NCBI RefSeq assembly: GCF_001636295.1
Contig: NZ_CP014209.1
Span: 2,294,001-2,358,000 of the forward strand
Direction: 5' to 3'
Origin: Isoptericola dokdonensis DS-3
Lineage (GTDB): Bacteria; Actinomycetota; Actinomycetes; Actinomycetales; Cellulomonadaceae
DNA length: 64,000 nt
The notes under the pieces: generated by a model
The model's database searches: none
What the model was told of the DNA's origin: nothing
The model's input: only the letters and a program-made list of their open reading frames with translations
Part shown: positions 61,286 through 64,000 of the stretch, piece by piece
Layout of the letters: every line of letters starts with the position of its first letter
Numbering within the stretch: the first letter of the stretch is position 1
Program-made: the position numbers and the translations under genes

Positions 61286-62117
61286 GACGACCGACCGACG
61301 CCGGGCGTCCGAGAAGCCGCGGCTCGACCCCGCCGAGCGGGCTCGGCTGGAGCGGGCGTTCAACGTCCCGCGCGCCCGGTTCCTGCTCGGGGTGCCGGTC
61401 GCGATCGCCGTCCTGTACTGGTCGGCCGTGGGCGCGGAGTTCGACTTCGCGAAGCTCGGAGAGGGCGCCGCCAACATGGGCGAATTCCTCGCCCGGATGT
61501 TCCCGCCGTCCTGGGACGAGCTCGACGTCATCGTGGAGCAGCTGGTCGAGACGCTCCAGATGGCGGTCGTCGGCACCGTGCTGGGCGCCGGCCTCAGCCT
61601 GTTCATGGCGTTCGGCGCGGCATCCAACATCGCCCCGCGCTGGGTCTACTACCCGTGCCGCTGGGTCATGAACGTCATCCGGTCGCTGCCCGACCTGGTG
61701 TTCGCGCTCATGTTCGTCTCCGCGGTCGGGCTCGGCCCGTTCGCGGGCATCCTCGCCATGACGATCGGGTCGGTCGGCTCGATCGGCAAGGTGTTCGCCG
61801 AGGCGATGGAGGCCGTCGACGACGGCCCCGTCGTGGCGATGCAGGCCGTCGGCGCGTCCAAGCGCCAGGTCGTGCAGTACGGGGTGCTTCCCCAGGCAGG
61901 TCCCCTGCTCGTCTCCTACACGCTCCTGCTGTTCGAGGGCAACGTCCGCGGCGCCACCATCCTCGGGATGGTCGGCGCGGGCGGCATCGGCCTCGAGCTC
62001 ACCACCGCCATGAAGATGTACGACTACGGCCACCTGTCCGCGATCGTCATCTGCATCATCGTGCTGGTCACCGTCATCGACCAGCTCAGCGCCATCATCC
62101 GGAGGAAGATCACGTGA
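61272..62117 (+). CDS. phnE: Phosphonate-type ABC transporter permease
   Basis: A 281-residue PhnE-like permease with about six helices. The EAA-type loop is around [35 protein letters not shown], and [31 protein letters not shown] is typical. The N-terminal 30 residues are charged. It overlaps the phosphatase gene by 4 nt. Only one permease gene is present, so the channel is a homodimer. Confidence 0.93.
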   Translation: MPTVETTDRRRASEKPRLDPAERARLERAFNVPRARFLLGVPVAIAVLYWSAVGAEFDFAKLGEGAANMGEFLARMFPPSWDELDVIVEQLVETLQMAVVGTVLGAGLSLFMAFGAASNIAPRWVYYPCRWVMNVIRSLPDLVFALMFVSAVGLGPFAGILAMTIGSVGSIGKVFAEAMEAVDDGPVVAMQAVGASKRQVVQYGVLPQAGPLLVSYTLLLFEGNVRGATILGMVGAGGIGLELTTAMKMYDYGHLSAIVICIIVLVTVIDQLSAIIRRKIT

Positions 62118-62938
62118 CCACGCTCGCCCCTGCCCTCGCGGACCTCCCGCTGTCGGCGCCCGTCAACCTGCGCGACCTGGGCGGGATCCCCGTCGCCGGC
62201 GGCACCGTCCACCCCGGCGTGGTGCTGCGCGCCGACGACCTGGCGACGATCGACCAGGCCTCCGCGGACGGCCTCGTCGCTCGGGGCCTGCGCGCCGTCG
62301 TCGACCTCCGCTCGGCCGACGAGGTGGCGCTGACCGGACGCGGCACGCTCGGCGTCGCACCGCAGGTGACCTACCACCACGTGCCCTTCATGGCGAACAT
62401 CGGCCAGGCCGCCGACGACACCGGTCGTCCGGGCGGCCGCACGGCCACCGCCGACATGCTCGACCAGTCCCGGTTCGGCGCGATGTACCTGCGCATGTTC
62501 GAGGGGGCGGCCAGCCAGATCGTCACCGCGCTCGCCGTCATCGCCTGGTCCCCCGGCGCGGTCGCGTTCCACTGCGCGGCCGGTCAGGACCGCACGGGCG
62601 TGCTGGCGGCCGCGGTGCTGCTCACCCTGGGTGCCGAGACCGAGGACGTCGTCACCGACTACTCCCGCACCGGCGCGAACTCCGCGGCGATCCAGGAGCG
62701 CATCGCACCCGTGATGGCTCCCCTGCTCGCCCGGTTCGGGTTCGACCTCGACGCCGCCGCGCGGGCCGCGGTGCGCGCCGAGTTCTCCGACGCGCCGATG
62801 CGCGAGCTCATCGCCACCCTCACGGAGCGGCACGGCGACCCCCTCGCGCCGCTGCGCGCGGCGGGCCTCACCGACGGTCTCGTCGCCCGCCTGCGCGAGC
62901 GCCTCCTGCGGCCCGCCGACGACGCGGACGTGGCGTGA
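62114..62938 (+). CDS. Tyrosine-phosphatase-like protein in the phn operon
   Basis: A 274-residue phosphatase of the PF13350 type, with APVNLRDLGGIPV near the start, a CX5R catalytic loop HCAAGQDRTG at about residue 155 and the following TDYSRTGAN. It is coupled to phnE and the tetR gene (GTGA overlaps), and GGAGG lies eight bases upstream of its GTG. Within a phosphonate transport operon it may release phosphate from an imported ester rather than act on protein; that is inference. Confidence 0.88.
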   Translation: MTTLAPALADLPLSAPVNLRDLGGIPVAGGTVHPGVVLRADDLATIDQASADGLVARGLRAVVDLRSADEVALTGRGTLGVAPQVTYHHVPFMANIGQAADDTGRPGGRTATADMLDQSRFGAMYLRMFEGAASQIVTALAVIAWSPGAVAFHCAAGQDRTGVLAAAVLLTLGAETEDVVTDYSRTGANSAAIQERIAPVMAPLLARFGFDLDAAARAAVRAEFSDAPMRELIATLTERHGDPLAPLRAAGLTDGLVARLRERLLRPADDADVA

Positions 62939-63600
62939 CGCCGTCGGTCACCCCGACCCGGCCGGTGCCGGCCCGCCACGAGCGGGCCGGCGTCGGCCAC
63001 GTCCCCGCCGAACCCGTCCGGCGGCGTCCGGGGCGTCCCCGCGCCGAGGGGCACGACGAGCGCATCCTCGCCGCCGCCGTCGAGCTCGTGGAGTCGGGCG
63101 AGGAGGTCACGGTCGGGAAGGTCGTGGAACGCAGCGGCGTGAGCCGGGCGGCGATCTACCGCCGCTGGCCGGGCATGACCGACCTGGTGGCCGCGGCCCT
63201 CGACCACGGTCGGGAGCCGTACGACATCTCGCTCGACGGCGACCTCCTGGCGAACCTGCTCGCCGCGTTCACCCCGGACGCGCACCCTGCGGCCGGCGGC
63301 TACTCGGAGGAGCGGTTCCGGCTGCGGCTGCGGCTCGCCCTGACGGACCGGCGGCTCGCGCAGGCGTACTGGCGCTCCCACGTGGCCCGGCGTCGGCCGG
63401 GGCTCGAGGCGGTGCTCCGCGCCGGGATCGAGCGCGGCGAGCTGCGGGACGACCTCGACCTGGACGCCTGCATGGACCTGCTCACCGGCGTCGTCTACTA
63501 CCAGTACGTGGTGCGCGGCGAGTCGCTCGACGACCCGCAGGTGGTGCGCCGCTGCCGCGAGGCGATCCGCGTCGCGTGGCACGGGATGCGCGCCGCCTGA
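62935..63600 (+). CDS. TetR-family regulator, last gene of the phn operon
   Basis: A 221-residue regulator. A Pro/Arg-rich head precedes the HTH (RILAAAVELVESGEEVTVGKVVERSGVSRAAIYRRWPGM). The GTG overlaps the phosphatase stop by 4 nt, so it is made with the transporter. The 19-bp palindrome upstream of phnD is its most likely target, which would give feedback on the whole operon. Confidence 0.9.
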   Translation: MTPSVTPTRPVPARHERAGVGHVPAEPVRRRPGRPRAEGHDERILAAAVELVESGEEVTVGKVVERSGVSRAAIYRRWPGMTDLVAAALDHGREPYDISLDGDLLANLLAAFTPDAHPAAGGYSEERFRLRLRLALTDRRLAQAYWRSHVARRRPGLEAVLRAGIERGELRDDLDLDACMDLLTGVVYYQYVVRGESLDDPQVVRRCREAIRVAWHGMRAA

Positions 63601-63610
63601 CCTCGTCCGG

Positions 63611-63940
63611 TCAGGCGTGCTCGACGCAGCGGGTGGTGGACGGCCGCACCGCGAGCCGCTCGGCGGGGATCTCCCGACCGCAGACCTCGCACACGCCGTA
63701 GGTACCGGCCGCCCACCGGTCGAGGGCGTCGAGCGCGGCCCGACGGTCGGCCTCGGCGTCCGCGAGCAGCGCGGCGGCCTGCTGCCGCTCCCACGCGAGC
63801 GTCGCGCCCTCGGGGTCGTGCTCGTCGTCGACGTTCTCCGAGCGGACGGACGCGACGATGCCCTCGACGGTCGCGCGGTGCCGGGCGATCCGCTCGTCGG
63901 TGGCCGCGACCCGCGCGCGCAGGTCCTCCTCGACTCCCAT
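63611..63940 (-). CDS. TraR/DksA-type zinc-finger protein
   Basis: A 109-residue protein: an N-terminal coiled-coil-type helix pair (residues 1-75) and a C-terminal finger CEVCGREIPAERL...TRCVEH. The last metal ligand is His where the family usually has Cys (C-x2-C...C-x2-H). DksA-like proteins bind RNA polymerase through the secondary channel, but actinobacterial short forms have other, mostly unknown, roles. It is convergent with the tetR gene. Confidence 0.88.
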   Translation of the reverse strand: MGVEEDLRARVAATDERIARHRATVEGIVASVRSENVDDEHDPEGATLAWERQQAAALLADAEADRRAALDALDRWAAGTYGVCEVCGREIPAERLAVRPSTTRCVEHA

Positions 63941-64000
63941 CCGGCCAGTCTGCCCCCGACGACCGACACCCCGACGGGCCGGGGTCGGGCTCAGAACGCC

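Noticed and set aside
63988..64000. Possible stop codon of a leftward gene at the right edge (TCA at 63991)
   Set aside because: Only ten bases of frame are visible, which is not enough to support a gene.
1..64000. CRISPR array, tRNA, rRNA, insertion sequence or integrase
   Set aside because: No spacer-repeat array, cloverleaf, rRNA consensus or transposase motif was seen on either strand.

Overview
The window is very GC-rich (roughly 73-75% by eye) and densely coded, with many GTG starts, 1-22 nt gene overlaps and a strong G/C bias at third codon positions. This is the pattern of an actinobacterium. The gene content fits Micrococcales of the Cellulomonas / Cellulosimicrobium / Promicromonospora type: a SigE-family sigma factor, MocR regulators, a CopD-CtaG fusion, a branched-chain-type 2-oxoacid dehydrogenase and a sortase-type LAATG surface protein. 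The taxonomic placement is inference. I saw no rRNA, tRNA, insertion sequence, CRISPR array or replication origin.

Layout. 1-5.3 kb: a TetR-controlled export cassette, with a YhgE/Pip-like protein cut by the left edge, an MMPL transporter carrying an unusual degenerate ABC-like C-terminal domain, and a divergent TetR with three palindromic operators. 5.4-15.4 kb: an S9 peptidase, an FAD oxidoreductase, a ThuA-like plus Gfo/Idh pair, a divergent MocR / PNPOx-like pair, DUF4287 and a CopD-CtaG protein. 15.5-19.1 kb: an E1alpha-E1beta-E2 dehydrogenase operon without its own E3. 19.4-30 kb: small membrane and lipoproteins, AlaA, an SDR, DeoR, PoxB, an HisC-like aminotransferase, a decayed methyltransferase next to a probably acquired VOC gene, and a WXG-like plus lipase-like pair. 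30-48.5 kb: mostly housekeeping (PurB, Pgm, Idi, NhaC-type antiporter, M23 endopeptidase, VIT1-type ferritin-like transporter, flotillin/NfeD, amino-acid permease) plus a SigE-type sigma factor with a putative anti-sigma partner. 48.7-52.1 kb: a TetR-ABC export operon. 52.3-56 kb: two large repetitive secreted or surface proteins. 56-59.4 kb: an aspartase/PcaB-like lyase, two VOC genes and a kinase-like protein that has lost its P-loop lysine. 59.5-63.6 kb: a five-gene phosphonate-type ABC transporter operon (phnD-phnC-phnE-phosphatase-tetR). A DksA/TraR-like gene follows.

How it works together. Several modules are self-regulated exporters or importers with TetR genes beside or inside them. 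A possible phosphorus theme links the phn operon at the right end with the FAD oxidoreductase at 7.7 kb, which resembles a family I remember as phosphonate-associated. PHO-box-like 11-bp repeats lie upstream of both.

The most unusual intergenic signal is a set of 20-bp repeats (TGACTCGC...TGCGC) that start exactly at the stop codons of four genes at three separate loci. The window also has several long near-perfect inverted repeats. One is a 71-bp palindrome, and another is a hairpin design used twice, 1.3 kb apart. The most unusual proteins are the 626-residue acidic surface protein with no aromatic residues, Lys or Cys, and the MMPL-ABC-like fusion.
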